DNA of 35,010 bases, taken from Streptomyces sp. WELS2 (GTDB taxonomy: Bacteria > Actinomycetota > Actinomycetes > Streptomycetales > Streptomycetaceae). The stretch is from positions 1 through 35,010 of the forward strand of contig NZ_JACBWZ010000004.1 of assembly GCF_013870595.1 (NCBI RefSeq). Reading direction: 5' to 3'. Both the position numbers and the translations under genes were made by a program. Positions 1 through 12,765 of the stretch are shown piece by piece; the first letter of the stretch is position 1, and each line of letters starts with the position of its first letter. The notes under the pieces were generated by a model, which did not search any database, was not told where the DNA came from, and saw only the letters and a list, made by a program, of their open reading frames with translations.

Positions 1-530
1 GCCCGGCCGGTGCGGGCAAGACCAGCGTCGCCAGGTACTGGGCGGACCACCGGCGCGTCCCCACCGCCCACATCAGCCTGGACGACGTGCGCGAATGGGT
101 CCGCTCCGGCTTCGCCGACCCCCAGTCCGGCTGGAACGAGAACTCGGAGGCCCAGTACCGCCTGGCCCGCCGCACCTGCGGCTTCGCCGCCCGCAACTTC
201 CTGGCCAACGGCATCTCCTGCATCCTGGACGACGCCGTCTTCCCGGACCGTCCGGTCGTGGGCCTCGGCGGCTGGAAGCGGCACGTGGGCCCCGGCCTGC
301 TCCCGGTGGTCCTGCTGCCGGGCCTGGACATCGTCCTGGAGCGCAACGCGGAGCGCACCGGCAACCGCCGCCTCACCGACGAGGAGGTGGCCCGCATCCA
401 CGGCCGCATGGCCGGCTGGTACGGCTCGGGACTGCCGATCATCGACAACTCCCAGCTGGACATCCCCGGTACGGCCAGGGTCCTGGACGAGGTCCTGGCG
501 AGAGCGATCGCGAGCCCACCGAGCTGGTAG
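1..530 (+). CDS. P-loop ATPase/kinase-like protein, 5' end missing
   Basis: The reading frame is already open at base 3 and ends at a TAG at 528-530, so the start lies outside the window. The first residues, PAGAGKTS, are a Walker A motif, so almost the whole nucleotide-binding fold is present. The following pattern (ISLDDVREW near residue 23, CILDDAVF near residue 70, then an Arg-rich stretch with ERNAERTGNRR) fits small P-loop kinases/ATPases of the AAA_33 type that phosphorylate a small molecule or RNA end. The substrate cannot be told from sequence. The protein ends about 70 bases before the M24 peptidase gene on the same strand. The fold is clear; the function is unknown. Confidence 0.75.
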   Translation, partial: PAGAGKTSVARYWADHRRVPTAHISLDDVREWVRSGFADPQSGWNENSEAQYRLARRTCGFAARNFLANGISCILDDAVFPDRPVVGLGGWKRHVGPGLLPVVLLPGLDIVLERNAERTGNRRLTDEEVARIHGRMAGWYGSGLPIIDNSQLDIPGTARVLDEVLARAIASPPSW

Positions 531-564
531 GCGGCCGCCCGCGACCCCACTCGGCCCCTCCCGA

Positions 565-594
565 TCGGCACAACCCGGACAAAACTCCTACGCT
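565..594 (+). promoter_or_regulatory. candidate promoter for a leaderless M24 peptidase transcript
   Basis: A -35-like TCGGCA (565-570) and a -10-like TACGCT (589-594) are 18 bases apart. The -10 ends exactly six bases before the ATG at 601, and there is no purine-rich ribosome binding site in front of that ATG, so transcription would start on or next to the A of the start codon. This is inferred from spacing only. Confidence 0.4.
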
Positions 595-600
595 CATCTC

Positions 601-1707
601 ATGTCAGAGGTGTACGCGAACCGCCGATCCCGGCTGAGGGACCACATCAACGCGGCCGGCACCGCGGCAGCGCTCGTCACCCGCCCGGCCAACGTCCGCT
701 ATCTCGCCGCCGCGGCCCCGCGGGGCTCCGTGCTGCTGCTCGGCGGGAGCGAGGACCTCCTGGTGTGCGCCGGCCCGCCGGACGACCGCCCCTACGAGGG
801 CAGGCCGGACGAGAGCGTGCGCCTGCACGTCCTGCCGGCGAACGGCGGCGACACCGCCGTGACCGCGGCCGGTCTCGCCCTGGCCCAGGGCGCCGACTCC
901 CTCGCGGTCGAGGAGCACCACCTCACCGTGTCCCGCCACCGCGCCCTCGCCTCCGTCGCCCCCGGGCTGCGCCTGGCCGACCTCGGCGGGGCCGTCGAAC
1001 AGCTCAGGGTGGTCAAGGACGAGGAGGAGATCTCCTGCCTGCGCATCGGCGCCGAGATCGCCGACCAGGCCCTCGGCGAGCTGCTGGAGTCCATCCTGGT
1101 CGGCCGCACCGAACGGCACCTCGCGCTGGAGCTGGAGCGGCGCCTGGTCGACCACGGCGCCGACGGCCCGGCCTTCCCCACCTCCGTGGCCACCGGGCCG
1201 CACGCCGGCCGCCGCGGCCACCGCCCCACCGACCGGCGCGTGGAGGAGGGCGACTTCCTCTCCGTCTGCCTGGGGGCCGGCTACCGCGGCTACCGCTGCG
1301 AGATCGGCCGCACCTTCGTCATCGGCACCTCGCCCGCCGACTGGCAGATCGAGCTGTACGACCTCGTCTTCGCCGCCCAGCGCGCCGGACGGGAGTTCCT
1401 CGCGCCGGGTGCCGCCTGCCGTGACGTCGACCGCGCGGCACGTCAGGTGCTGGACTCGGCGGGCTATGCGGAAGCCCTGCCACCGCTGACCGGGCACGGG
1501 GTCGGACTCGAAATCCAGGAGGACCCGCAGTTGGCCCCCTCGGCCATGGGTAAACTGGACGCTTGCGTGCCGGTCACCGTCGAACCGGGGGTCCACCTCC
1601 CGGGCCGGGGCGGCGTCCGGATCGATGACACGCTCGTCGTACGCCCAGAGGCGGACGGCGGACCCGAGCTACTCACCATCACGACCAAGGAGCTGCTCGC
1701 GCTGTAG
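601..1707 (+). CDS. M24 family (Xaa-Pro aminopeptidase-like) protein with altered metal ligands
   Basis: This 368-residue protein has the two-domain layout of prolidase/aminopeptidase P enzymes: a creatinase-like N-terminal domain (about 1-135) and a pita-bread M24 domain (about 140-365). These enzymes normally hold two metal ions with Asp, Asp, His, Glu and Glu. Here the His (GHGVG, H299) and first Glu (VEPG, E328) are kept. The first Asp position reads Cys (SVCLGAG, C223), the second reads Glu (CEIGRT, E234), and the last Glu reads Asp (VRIDD, D342). Metal binding may therefore be changed or lost. It sits just upstream of efp, a common actinobacterial arrangement. The ATG start has no ribosome binding site and fits a leaderless message. 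Confidence 0.85.
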   Translation: MSEVYANRRSRLRDHINAAGTAAALVTRPANVRYLAAAAPRGSVLLLGGSEDLLVCAGPPDDRPYEGRPDESVRLHVLPANGGDTAVTAAGLALAQGADSLAVEEHHLTVSRHRALASVAPGLRLADLGGAVEQLRVVKDEEEISCLRIGAEIADQALGELLESILVGRTERHLALELERRLVDHGADGPAFPTSVATGPHAGRRGHRPTDRRVEEGDFLSVCLGAGYRGYRCEIGRTFVIGTSPADWQIELYDLVFAAQRAGREFLAPGAACRDVDRAARQVLDSAGYAEALPPLTGHGVGLEIQEDPQLAPSAMGKLDACVPVTVEPGVHLPGRGGVRIDDTLVVRPEADGGPELLTITTKELLAL

Positions 1708-1751
1708 CGCGTGACCCGGGGTCGTACGTCAGTCCAGGAGATTCCGCAACC

Positions 1752-2318
1752 GTGGCTTCCACGAACGACCTCAAGAACGGCATGGTGCTCAAGCTCGAAG
1801 GCGGCCAGCTCTGGTCCGTCGTCGAGTTCCAGCACGTCAAGCCCGGCAAGGGCCCGGCCTTCGTGCGCACCAAGCTCAAGAACGTGCTCTCCGGGAAGGT
1901 CGTCGACAAGACCTTCAACGCCGGCGTCAAGGTCGAGACGGCCACCGTCGACAAGCGGACCATGCAGTTCTCGTACATGGACGGCGAGTACTTCGTCTTC
2001 ATGGACATGGACACCTACGACCAGCTGATGGTCGACCGCAAGGCCGTCGGCGACGCCGCCAACTTCCTCATCGAGGGCTTCGAGGCCACCGTCGCCCAGC
2101 ACGAGGGCGAGGTGCTCTTCGTGGAGCTCCCGGCCGCCGTCGAGCTGACCGTCGCCGAGACCGAGCCGGGCGTCCAGGGCGACCGCTCCACCGGTGGCAC
2201 CAAGCCCGCCACGCTGGAGACCGGTCACCAGATCCAGGTCCCGCTCTTCATCACCACCGGTGAGAAGATCAAGGTCGACACCCGCACCAGCGACTACCTC
2301 GGCCGGGTGAACAGCTAA
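1752..2318 (+). CDS. efp: translation elongation factor P
   Basis: EF-P binds stalled ribosomes between the P and E sites and speeds peptide bond formation at proline runs. The 188-residue length and the three beta-barrel domains (roughly 1-65, 66-128, 129-188) are normal. The tip loop reads KPGKGPAF (residues 30-37). Its PGKGP palindrome is the form described for the actinobacterial EF-P subfamily, in which the central lysine (K33 here) works without the beta-lysine modification used in E. coli. The GTG start follows CCAGGAG at 1734-1740. nusB begins two bases after the stop, so the two genes are very likely cotranscribed. Confidence 0.97.
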   Translation: MASTNDLKNGMVLKLEGGQLWSVVEFQHVKPGKGPAFVRTKLKNVLSGKVVDKTFNAGVKVETATVDKRTMQFSYMDGEYFVFMDMDTYDQLMVDRKAVGDAANFLIEGFEATVAQHEGEVLFVELPAAVELTVAETEPGVQGDRSTGGTKPATLETGHQIQVPLFITTGEKIKVDTRTSDYLGRVNS

Positions 2319-2320
2319 CC

Positions 2321-2755
2321 GTGGCTGCCCGCAACACGGCCCGCAAGCGCGCCTTCCAGATCCTCTTCGAGGGCGACCAGCGCGGCGCCGACGTCCTGAC
2401 GGTCCTCGCGGACTGGATCCGGCTCTCCCGGGCCGACACCCGGCAGCCCCCGGTCAGCGAGTACACGATGCAGCTGGTCGAGGGCTACGCGGAGCACGCG
2501 CGGCGGATCGACGAGCTGATCTCCCAGTACGCGGTGGGGTGGACGCTCGACCGGATGCCGGTCGTGGACCGCAACATCCTGCGGCTGGGCGCGTACGAGC
2601 TGATCTGGGTCGACGAGACCCCGGACGCCGTCGTCCTGGACGAGATGGTGCAGCTGGCGAAGGAGTTCTCCACCGACGAGTCGCCGTCGTTCGTCAACGG
2701 CCTGCTGGGCCGGCTGAAGGACCTCAAGCCGTCCCTGCGCCGGGACGAGGCGTAG
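2321..2755 (+). CDS. nusB: transcription antitermination factor NusB
   Basis: NusB binds boxA RNA together with NusE (ribosomal protein S10) and supports antitermination, mainly on rRNA operons. The 144-residue all-helical protein starts with the typical [15 protein letters not shown] helix. It keeps the family's second-half pattern [18 protein letters not shown] followed by a [13 protein letters not shown]-type helix and [10 protein letters not shown]. The GTG start lies only two bases after the efp stop, which explains the absence of a separate leader. Two hairpins follow the stop, so the efp-nusB unit ends here, facing bldD on the other strand. Confidence 0.96.
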   Translation: MAARNTARKRAFQILFEGDQRGADVLTVLADWIRLSRADTRQPPVSEYTMQLVEGYAEHARRIDELISQYAVGWTLDRMPVVDRNILRLGAYELIWVDETPDAVVLDEMVQLAKEFSTDESPSFVNGLLGRLKDLKPSLRRDEA

Positions 2756-2774
2756 AGCCCGGTACGGCACCGCT

Positions 2775-2813
2775 GGAGGGCCCGTGGCACCGAACCGGTG
2801 TCACGGGCCCTCC
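2775..2813 (+). terminator. nusB downstream hairpin
   Basis: A 17-base-pair inverted repeat (2775-2791 with 2797-2813, one G-U pair) closes a five-base loop shortly after the nusB stop. There is no long T run, as usual in this GC-rich genus. It likely acts with the stronger hairpin that follows. Confidence 0.6.
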
Positions 2814-2840
2814 CGTGTTGGCGCGGACGGGCGGAAAAAG

Positions 2841-2884
2841 CCGCCGGGGTGGCCGGAACCGTAAGGTTCCGGCCACCCCGGCGG
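2841..2884. terminator. bidirectional terminator between nusB and bldD
   Basis: This is a perfect 20-base-pair stem (2841-2860 with 2865-2884) with a GTAA loop. On the plus strand it is followed by CACGTTT. On the minus strand it is followed by CTTTTTC (2834-2840 read in reverse), a real U-tract for bldD. It lies between two converging genes and can end transcripts from both sides. Confidence 0.85.
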
Positions 2885-2912
2885 CACGTTTCTGCTCGGG
2901 TATGGCTGGTTG

Positions 2913-3416
2913 TCACGCCTCTTCGTGCGTGGCCACCGCGCGGCGCGCGTCCGCGTCCAGGACGCCCCAGCTGATCAGCTGCTCGGTGAGGACCGAGGGC
3001 GACTGGTCGTAGATGACGGCGAGTGTGCGCAGATCGTCCTGGCGGATGGAGAGCACCTTGCCGTTGTAGTCACCGCGCTGGGACTGGATCGTCGCCGCGT
3101 AGCGCTGCAGGGGGCCCGCCTTCTCGGCCGGCACGGTGGCCAGCCGCTCCAGGTCCAGGACCAGCTTCGGCGGCGGCTCGGCGGCGCCGCCCGGCGTGGT
3201 GCCCGGCAGGAGCTCCTGCACCGGAACGCCATAGAAATCGGCCAGCTCGGCGAGGCGCTGTACGGTCACGGCACGGTCGCCGCGCTCGTACGAACCCACC
3301 ACCACGGCCTTCCAGCGACCCTGGGACTTCTCCTCGACACCGTGGAGGGAAAGGCCCTGCTGGGTGCGGATGGCCCGGAGCTTGGCCCCGAGCTGTTTGG
3401 CGTATTCGCTGGACAT
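2913..3416 (-). CDS. bldD: developmental master regulator BldD
   Basis: BldD is the Streptomyces repressor that, bound to a cyclic di-GMP tetramer, dimerises and holds back sporulation and many bld/whi genes. The 167-residue protein has an N-terminal Xre-type helix-turn-helix (about 8-70; SYERGDRAVTVQRLAELA). Its C-terminal domain contains the cyclic di-GMP signature RxD-X8-RxxD. The signature is intact: R114-G-D116, eight residues, then R125-Q-D-D128. The ATG is preceded on its strand by GGGAG. The gene is transcribed away from pyrR, and the divergent region contains a candidate operator, consistent with known autoregulation. Length and motifs leave little doubt. Confidence 0.97.
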   Translation of the reverse strand: MSSEYAKQLGAKLRAIRTQQGLSLHGVEEKSQGRWKAVVVGSYERGDRAVTVQRLAELADFYGVPVQELLPGTTPGGAAEPPPKLVLDLERLATVPAEKAGPLQRYAATIQSQRGDYNGKVLSIRQDDLRTLAVIYDQSPSVLTEQLISWGVLDADARRAVATHEEA

Positions 3417-3472
3417 ATAGCTCCCCGGACACTGTGTCGACGCGACCGGACTGTCTTCCCGCCGCGCGGCTG

Positions 3473-3492
3473 GTAACTCACTGTGAGGTTAC
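3473..3492. promoter_or_regulatory. candidate BldD/autoregulatory operator
   Basis: Two offset inverted repeats lie about 60 bases upstream of the bldD start. One is GTAAC...GTTAC (3473-3477 and 3488-3492); the other is CTCAC-T-GTGAG (3477-3487). BldD sites contain GTGA/TCAC half-sites and bldD is known to repress itself, so this is a reasonable candidate. The half-site order is not the usual one, so it remains a guess. Confidence 0.35.
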
Positions 3493-3620
3493 GCAGCGTG
3501 ACTCTCCTGCGTCAAGCCGAATGGTCCACACCGACTCTTCCGTGGTAGCGGCCGTCCGTTAGGCCAAGGGGGTGACAGAAGGCCCCCGCGGGACCTGCTA
3601 CGGTGGATGGCGCAATTCCG

Positions 3621-3660
3621 ACGTCCTTTAAGGTCCGTCCCGTGAGGCGGAGAAGGAGGT
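3621..3660 (+). promoter_or_regulatory. PyrR-binding RNA leader covering the pyrR ribosome binding site
   Basis: The segment 3636-3649 (CGTCCCGTGAGGCG) matches the PyrR-binding loop consensus ARUCCNGNGAGGYU at all core positions. Its flanks CCG (3635-3637) and CGG (3648-3650) can pair as a lower stem. Outside this, ACGTCCTT (3621-3628) can pair with AAGGAGGT (3653-3660) with a single G-G mismatch, and AAGGAGG is the pyrR ribosome binding site. PyrR bound with UMP would stabilise the closed form and block translation, as reported for mycobacteria. The pairing is visible in the sequence; the mechanism is inferred. Confidence 0.7.
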
Positions 3661-3669
3661 CCGTTTCGT

Positions 3670-4251
3670 ATGGACAAGCACGACACGCCCGTGCATCCGC
3701 AAGCGACCGATGCCCGGCCCGTACTCGAAGGCCCCGACATCGCGCGGGTGCTGACCCGTATCGCCCACGAGATCGTCGAGCGCGCCAAGGGCGCCGACGA
3801 CGTGGTGCTCCTCGGCATTCCGACCCGGGGCGTCTTCCTCGCCCGGCGGCTCGCCGCCAAGCTGGCGCAGATCACCGACCGCGAGATCCCGGTCGGCTCC
3901 CTCGACATCACCATGTACCGCGACGACCTGCGCATGCACCCGCCGCGTGCGCTGGCCCGCACCGAGATCCCCGGTGACGGCATCGACGGCAAGCTGGTCG
4001 TCCTCGTCGACGACGTGCTCTTCTCCGGCCGCACCATCCGCGCCGCCCTGGACGCCCTGAACGACATCGGGCGCCCCCGCGCGGTGCAGCTCGCGGTCCT
4101 GGTCGACCGCGGCCACCGGGAACTGCCGATCCGCGCCGACTACGTCGGCAAGAACCTCCCCACGTCGCTGCGGGAGACGGTCAAGGTCCAGCTCGCCGAG
4201 GAGGACGGTCGCGACACCGTGCTGCTCGGTGCGAAGCCGGCCGCCCAGTAG
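3670..4251 (+). CDS. pyrR: pyrimidine operon regulator PyrR / uracil phosphoribosyltransferase
   Basis: PyrR senses UMP/UTP and binds pyr leader RNA; many members also convert uracil and PRPP to UMP. The 193-residue protein has the type I phosphoribosyltransferase fold with the PRPP-binding motif [17 protein letters not shown] at residues 110-126. Conserved PyrR patches are [15 protein letters not shown] (48-62) and DITMYRDDL (79-87). The ATG start lies ten bases after AAGGAGG (3653-3659). It is the first gene of the pyrimidine run and has its own RNA target just upstream, so it probably represses itself. Ninety bases with a hairpin separate it from pyrB. Confidence 0.96.
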   Translation: MDKHDTPVHPQATDARPVLEGPDIARVLTRIAHEIVERAKGADDVVLLGIPTRGVFLARRLAAKLAQITDREIPVGSLDITMYRDDLRMHPPRALARTEIPGDGIDGKLVVLVDDVLFSGRTIRAALDALNDIGRPRAVQLAVLVDRGHRELPIRADYVGKNLPTSLRETVKVQLAEEDGRDTVLLGAKPAAQ

Positions 4252-4254
4252 CAC

Positions 4255-4298
4255 GACAGGCGCACGGCCGCCCCGGCGTGCCCCCGCACGCGCCTGTC
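4255..4298 (+). terminator. hairpin between pyrR and pyrB
   Basis: GACAGGCGC (4255-4263) pairs with GCGCCTGTC (4290-4298). Inside it, GCACG (4262-4266) could instead pair with CGTGC (4277-4281), so two partly exclusive folds exist. It may lower read-through from pyrR into pyrB or act as an attenuator. No T-tract is present. Confidence 0.4.
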
Positions 4299-4341
4299 TG
4301 CCCGAAATCTCCCGAATGAACTGCCTTACGGAGCCTGTCAG

Positions 4342-5319
4342 ATGCAGCGCCATCTCATCTCGGCCGCCGACCTCACCCGCGACGACGCCGTCCTGATCCT
4401 CGACACCGCCGAGGAGATGGCCCGGGTCGCCGACCGGCCGATCAAGAAGCTGCCGACCCTGCGTGGCCGGACGGTCGTCAACCTCTTCTTCGAGGACTCC
4501 ACGCGGACGCGCATCTCCTTCGAGGCCGCGGAGAAGCGGCTGTCCGCGGACGTCATCAACTTCTCCGCCAAGGGCTCGTCGGTGTCCAAGGGCGAGTCCC
4601 TGAAGGACACCGCCCAGACCCTGGAGGCCATGGGCGTCGACGCCGTGGTCATCCGGCACGGCGCCTCCGGGGCCCCGTACCGGCTCGCCAACTCCGGCTG
4701 GATCGACGCGGCCGTCATCAACGCCGGCGACGGCACCCACCAGCACCCCACCCAGGCCCTGCTGGACGCCTTCACCCTGCGCCGCCGGCTGGTCGGCCGC
4801 GACGCCGGACTCGGCCAGGACCTGTCCGGCAAGCGGATCACCATCGTCGGCGACGTCCTGCACAGCCGGGTCGCCCGCTCCAACGTCGACCTGCTGCACA
4901 CCCTCGGCGCCGAGGTCACCCTGGTCGCCCCGCCCACCCTGGTGCCGGTCGGCGTCGAGTCCTGGCCGTGCGCGGTCTCCTACGACCTCGACAGCACGCT
5001 GCCCAAGTGCGACGCCGTGATGATGCTCCGCGTCCAGCGCGAACGCATGAACGCGGCCTTCTTCCCGACCGAGCGCGAGTACTCCCGGCGCTACGGCCTC
5101 GACGGCGACCGCATGGCCCGGCTGCCCGAGCACGCGATCGTGATGCACCCCGGCCCGATGGTCCGCGGCATGGAGATCACCGCCGAGGTCGCCGACTCCG
5201 GCCGCTGCACCGCCGTCGAACAGGTCGCCAACGGCGTCTCCATCCGGATGGCCGTCCTGTACCTGCTGCTCGGTGGCAACGAGCCCGCCGTCACCCACTC
5301 TCGTACCGAGGAGAAGTAA
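4342..5319 (+). CDS. pyrB: aspartate carbamoyltransferase catalytic subunit
   Basis: PyrB joins carbamoyl phosphate and aspartate to give carbamoyl aspartate, the committed step of pyrimidine synthesis. The 325-residue length is normal. The carbamoyl-phosphate motif STRTR is at residues 53-57 within [15 protein letters not shown]. Also present are the [14 protein letters not shown] loop near residue 132 and [11 protein letters not shown] near residue 270. No pyrI regulatory subunit is seen. Translation of pyrC starts five bases after the stop, and the last codons of pyrB hold its ribosome binding site, so the two are coupled. Confidence 0.97.
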   Translation: MQRHLISAADLTRDDAVLILDTAEEMARVADRPIKKLPTLRGRTVVNLFFEDSTRTRISFEAAEKRLSADVINFSAKGSSVSKGESLKDTAQTLEAMGVDAVVIRHGASGAPYRLANSGWIDAAVINAGDGTHQHPTQALLDAFTLRRRLVGRDAGLGQDLSGKRITIVGDVLHSRVARSNVDLLHTLGAEVTLVAPPTLVPVGVESWPCAVSYDLDSTLPKCDAVMMLRVQRERMNAAFFPTEREYSRRYGLDGDRMARLPEHAIVMHPGPMVRGMEITAEVADSGRCTAVEQVANGVSIRMAVLYLLLGGNEPAVTHSRTEEK

Positions 5320-5323
5320 GACC

Positions 5324-6610
5324 ATGAGCAAGATCCTGATCCGTGGTGCGAAGGTGCTCGGCGGCGAGGCGCAGGACGTGCTGATCGACGGCGAGACCAT
5401 CGCCGAGGTCGGCACGGGCCTGGCCGCCGAGGGCGCCGAGGTGGTCGAGGCCGCCGGCAAGGTGCTGCTGCCGGGCCTGGTCGACCTGCACACCCACCTG
5501 CGCGAGCCCGGCCGCGAGGACTCCGAGACCGTCCTCACCGGCACCCGCGCCGCGGCGAGCGGCGGCTACACGGCCGTCTTCGCCATGGCCAACACCTTCC
5601 CGGTCGCCGACACCGCCGGCGTCGTAGAGCAGGTCTGGCGGCTGGGCCGGGAACACGGCTACTGCGACGTCCAGCCGATCGGCGCCGTCACCGTCGGCCT
5701 GGAGGGCAGGAAGCTCGCCGAGCTCGGCGCCATGCACGAGTCCGCCGCCGGCGTCACCGTCTTCTCCGACGACGGCAAGTGCGTGGACGACGCGGTGATC
5801 ATGCGCCGCGCGCTGGAGTACGTGAAGGCCTTCGACGGCGTCGTCGCCCAGCACGCGCAGGAGCCGCGGCTCACCGAGGGCGCCCAGATGAACGAGGGCG
5901 TCGTCTCCGCCGAGCTGGGCCTGGGCGGCTGGCCCGCCGTCGCCGAGGAGTCGATCATCGCCCGGGACGTGCTGCTCGCCGAGCACGTCGGCTCCCGCGT
6001 CCACATCTGCCACCTGTCGACCGCCGGCAGCGTCGAGATCGTCCGCTGGGCCAAGTCCCGCGGCATCCGGGTCACCGCCGAGGTCACCCCGCACCACCTG
6101 CTGCTGACCGACGAGCTGGTGCGCACCTACAACCCGGTCTACAAGGTCAACCCGCCGCTGCGCACCGAGCGCGACGTGATGGCCCTGCGCGAGGCGCTCG
6201 CCGACGGCACGATCGACATCGTCGCCACCGACCACGCGCCGCACCCGCACGAGGACAAGGACTGCGAGTGGGCCGCCGCCGCCATGGGCATGGTCGGCCT
6301 GGAGACCGCGCTGTCGGTGGTCCAGGAGACCATGGTCGACACGGGCCTGCTGGACTGGGCCGGCGTCGCCGACCGGATGTCCGTCAAGCCCGCGCGGATC
6401 GGCCAGGCCACCGGTCACGGCCGGCCCGTCTCGGCTGGTGAGCCCGCCAACCTCACCCTCGTCGACACGGCATACCGTGGCCCGGTGGACCCCGCGGGCT
6501 TCGCCTCGCGCAGCCGCAACACCCCCTACGAGGGCCGTGAGCTGCCGGGCCGTGTCACGCACACGTGGCTGCGGGGCAAGGCCACGCTCGTCGACGGGAA
6601 GCTCACGTGA
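5324..6610 (+). CDS. pyrC: dihydroorotase
   Basis: PyrC closes carbamoyl aspartate to dihydroorotate. This is a 428-residue class I enzyme of the amidohydrolase superfamily. The zinc-binding [10 protein letters not shown] stands at residues 54-63 (H56, H58), and VATDHAPH near residue 302 carries the catalytic Asp. The ATG at 5324 was chosen because GAGGAGAAG (5308-5316) precedes it and because [11 protein letters not shown] is a normal beginning; an upstream in-frame ATG at 5273 would lie inside pyrB. The stop overlaps the next start (GTGA). Confidence 0.96.
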   Translation: MSKILIRGAKVLGGEAQDVLIDGETIAEVGTGLAAEGAEVVEAAGKVLLPGLVDLHTHLREPGREDSETVLTGTRAAASGGYTAVFAMANTFPVADTAGVVEQVWRLGREHGYCDVQPIGAVTVGLEGRKLAELGAMHESAAGVTVFSDDGKCVDDAVIMRRALEYVKAFDGVVAQHAQEPRLTEGAQMNEGVVSAELGLGGWPAVAEESIIARDVLLAEHVGSRVHICHLSTAGSVEIVRWAKSRGIRVTAEVTPHHLLLTDELVRTYNPVYKVNPPLRTERDVMALREALADGTIDIVATDHAPHPHEDKDCEWAAAAMGMVGLETALSVVQETMVDTGLLDWAGVADRMSVKPARIGQATGHGRPVSAGEPANLTLVDTAYRGPVDPAGFASRSRNTPYEGRELPGRVTHTWLRGKATLVDGKLT

Positions 6611-7167
6611 CACCTGTAATCCTGCTGGCCGAGGCGAAGAAGTCGGCCGAGGTCACCGACTGGGGGGCCCGGATCGGCTGGCTCGTCGGTCTGGCCCTGT
6701 TCATCGCGCTGGTCTACTGGCTGATGCGCGAGGGCTGGAAGTGGCGCGGCACCCTCCAGGCGGGCCTGCCGCCGCTGCCCGCCGCGCCCGAGGACACCGG
6801 CCCGGCCAGACTGGGCATGAGCGGCCGCTACCACGGCTCCACCACCGCCGGGCAGTGGCTGGACCGCATCGTGGCCCACGGCCTGGGCACCCGCAGCCGG
6901 GCCGAGCTCACCCTGACCGACGCGGGCCTGGAGGTCGAGCGCCCCGGCGCCGCCGACTTCTTCGTCCCCCGGGCCGCCCTGCGCGGCGCCCGCCTGGACA
7001 AGGGCATCGCCGGCAAGGTCCTCACCGAGGGCGGACTGCTGGTGGTGACCTGGCAACACGGCGACAAGCTGATCGACTCCGGCTTCCGCTCCGACCGCTC
7101 GGCCGAGCACGCCGAATGGGTCGACACCCTGAATCAGATGACCAACGACACGGAAGGCGCACGATGA
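6607..7167 (+). CDS. PH-like domain membrane protein of the pyr operon
   Basis: This 186-residue protein has one transmembrane helix (about residues 22-40, rich in Leu/Val/Trp). A linker leads to a globular part (about 70-180) made of short beta strands, the pattern of bacterial PH-like domains ([34 protein letters not shown]). No catalytic motif is visible. The GTG start overlaps the pyrC stop and its stop overlaps the carA ATG, so it is locked into the pyrimidine operon. I recall the same gene at this place in other Streptomyces. A role in anchoring or tuning the pathway at the membrane is possible but unproven. Confidence 0.85.
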   Translation: MTPVILLAEAKKSAEVTDWGARIGWLVGLALFIALVYWLMREGWKWRGTLQAGLPPLPAAPEDTGPARLGMSGRYHGSTTAGQWLDRIVAHGLGTRSRAELTLTDAGLEVERPGAADFFVPRAALRGARLDKGIAGKVLTEGGLLVVTWQHGDKLIDSGFRSDRSAEHAEWVDTLNQMTNDTEGAR

Positions 7168-8298
7168 CGACCTCCACCAGGGGAGCCGCCAGGGTTCCCG
7201 CCGTACTCGTCCTGGAGGACGGCCGCACCTTCCGCGGCCGCGCCTACGGGGCCGTGGGGGAGACCTTCGGCGAGGCCGTGTTCTCCACCGGCATGACCGG
7301 CTACCAGGAGACCCTCACCGACCCGTCGTACGACCGCCAGATCGTCGTCGCGACCGCCCCGCAGATCGGCAACACCGGCTGGAACGACGAGGACGACGAG
7401 TCGTCCCGCATCTGGGTCTCCGGCTACGTCGTGCGCGACCCCGCGCGCGTGCCGTCCAACTGGCGGGCCAAGCGCTCCCTGGACGACGAACTGGAGCGCC
7501 AGGGCGTGGTCGGGATCTCCGGCATCGACACCCGCGCCCTCACCCGCCACCTGCGCGAGCGCGGCTCCATGCGGGCCGGCATCTTCTCCGGTGAGGCCAT
7601 CGCCTCCGACGCGGACCTCCTGGCGCGCGTGCAGGCCCAGCCGCAGATGAAGGGCGCGAGCCTCTACGAGGAGGTCGCGACCAAGGAGGCGTACGTCGTC
7701 CCGGCCGTCGGCGAGAAGCGCTTCACCGTCGCCGCCATCGACCTCGGCATCAAGGGCATGACCCCGCAGCGCATGGCCGAGCGCGGCATCGAGGTGCACG
7801 TCCTGCCCGCCACCGCCACCGCCGACGACGTCTACGCCGTCGACCCGGACGGCGTGTTCTTCTCCAACGGCCCCGGCGACCCGGCGACCGCCGACGGTCC
7901 GGTCGCGCTGATGACCGCCGTGCTGGAGCGCAGGACGCCCCTGTTCGGCATCTGCTTCGGCAACCAGATCCTCGGCCGCGCCCTCGGCTTCGGCACCTAC
8001 AAGCTGAAGTACGGCCACCGCGGCATCAACCAGCCGGTCCAGGACCGTACGACCGGCAAGGTCGAGGTCACCGCGCACAACCACGGCTTCGCCGTGGACG
8101 CGCCGCTCGACAAGGTCAGCGAGACGAGGTTCGGCCGCGCCGAGGTCTCGCACGTCTGCCTGAACGACAACGTCGTGGAGGGGCTCCAGCTGCTCGACCA
8201 GCCCGCCTTCTCCGTCCAGTACCACCCCGAAGCGGCAGCCGGTCCGCACGACGCCGCCTACCTGTTCGACCGCTTCGTTTCCCTGATGGAGGGCCAGC

Positions 8299-8306
<8 letters not shown>
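7164..8306 (+). CDS. carA: carbamoyl-phosphate synthase small (glutaminase) subunit
   Basis: CarA splits glutamine and passes ammonia to CarB for carbamoyl phosphate, used for both pyrimidines and arginine. The 380-residue protein has an N-terminal CarA domain ([12 protein letters not shown]-like patch, here [19 protein letters not shown]) and a C-terminal class I glutamine amidotransferase domain. The nucleophile is the Cys in FGICFGNQ (about residue 262), and the His-Glu pair is in QYHPEA near residue 350. Its ATG overlaps the previous stop (ATGA), and its end overlaps carB by eight bases, which fits equal production of the two subunits. Confidence 0.97.
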
Positions 8307-11607
<3,301 letters not shown>

Positions 11608-11614
11608 CAGCCCC

Positions 11615-11644
11615 GAGGGGGACACCGGAAACGGTGTCCCCCTC
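11615..11644 (+). terminator. GAAA-tetraloop hairpin between carB and pyrD
   Basis: A perfect 13-base-pair stem (11615-11627 with 11632-11644) is capped by GAAA, a stable GNRA loop. It fills the only sizeable gap inside the carA-pyrF block and ends just before the pyrD ribosome binding site. No T-tract follows, so it may be a partial terminator or a message-stability or processing element rather than a full stop. Confidence 0.5.
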
Positions 11645-11658
11645 TTCACGAGGACACC

Positions 11659-12761
<1,103 letters not shown>

Positions 12762-12765
<4 letters not shown>

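Noticed and set aside
3628-5544. A 638-codon minus-strand frame over pyrR and pyrB
   Set aside because: It is antisense to two clearly conserved genes and has a composition typical of antisense frames in high-GC DNA.
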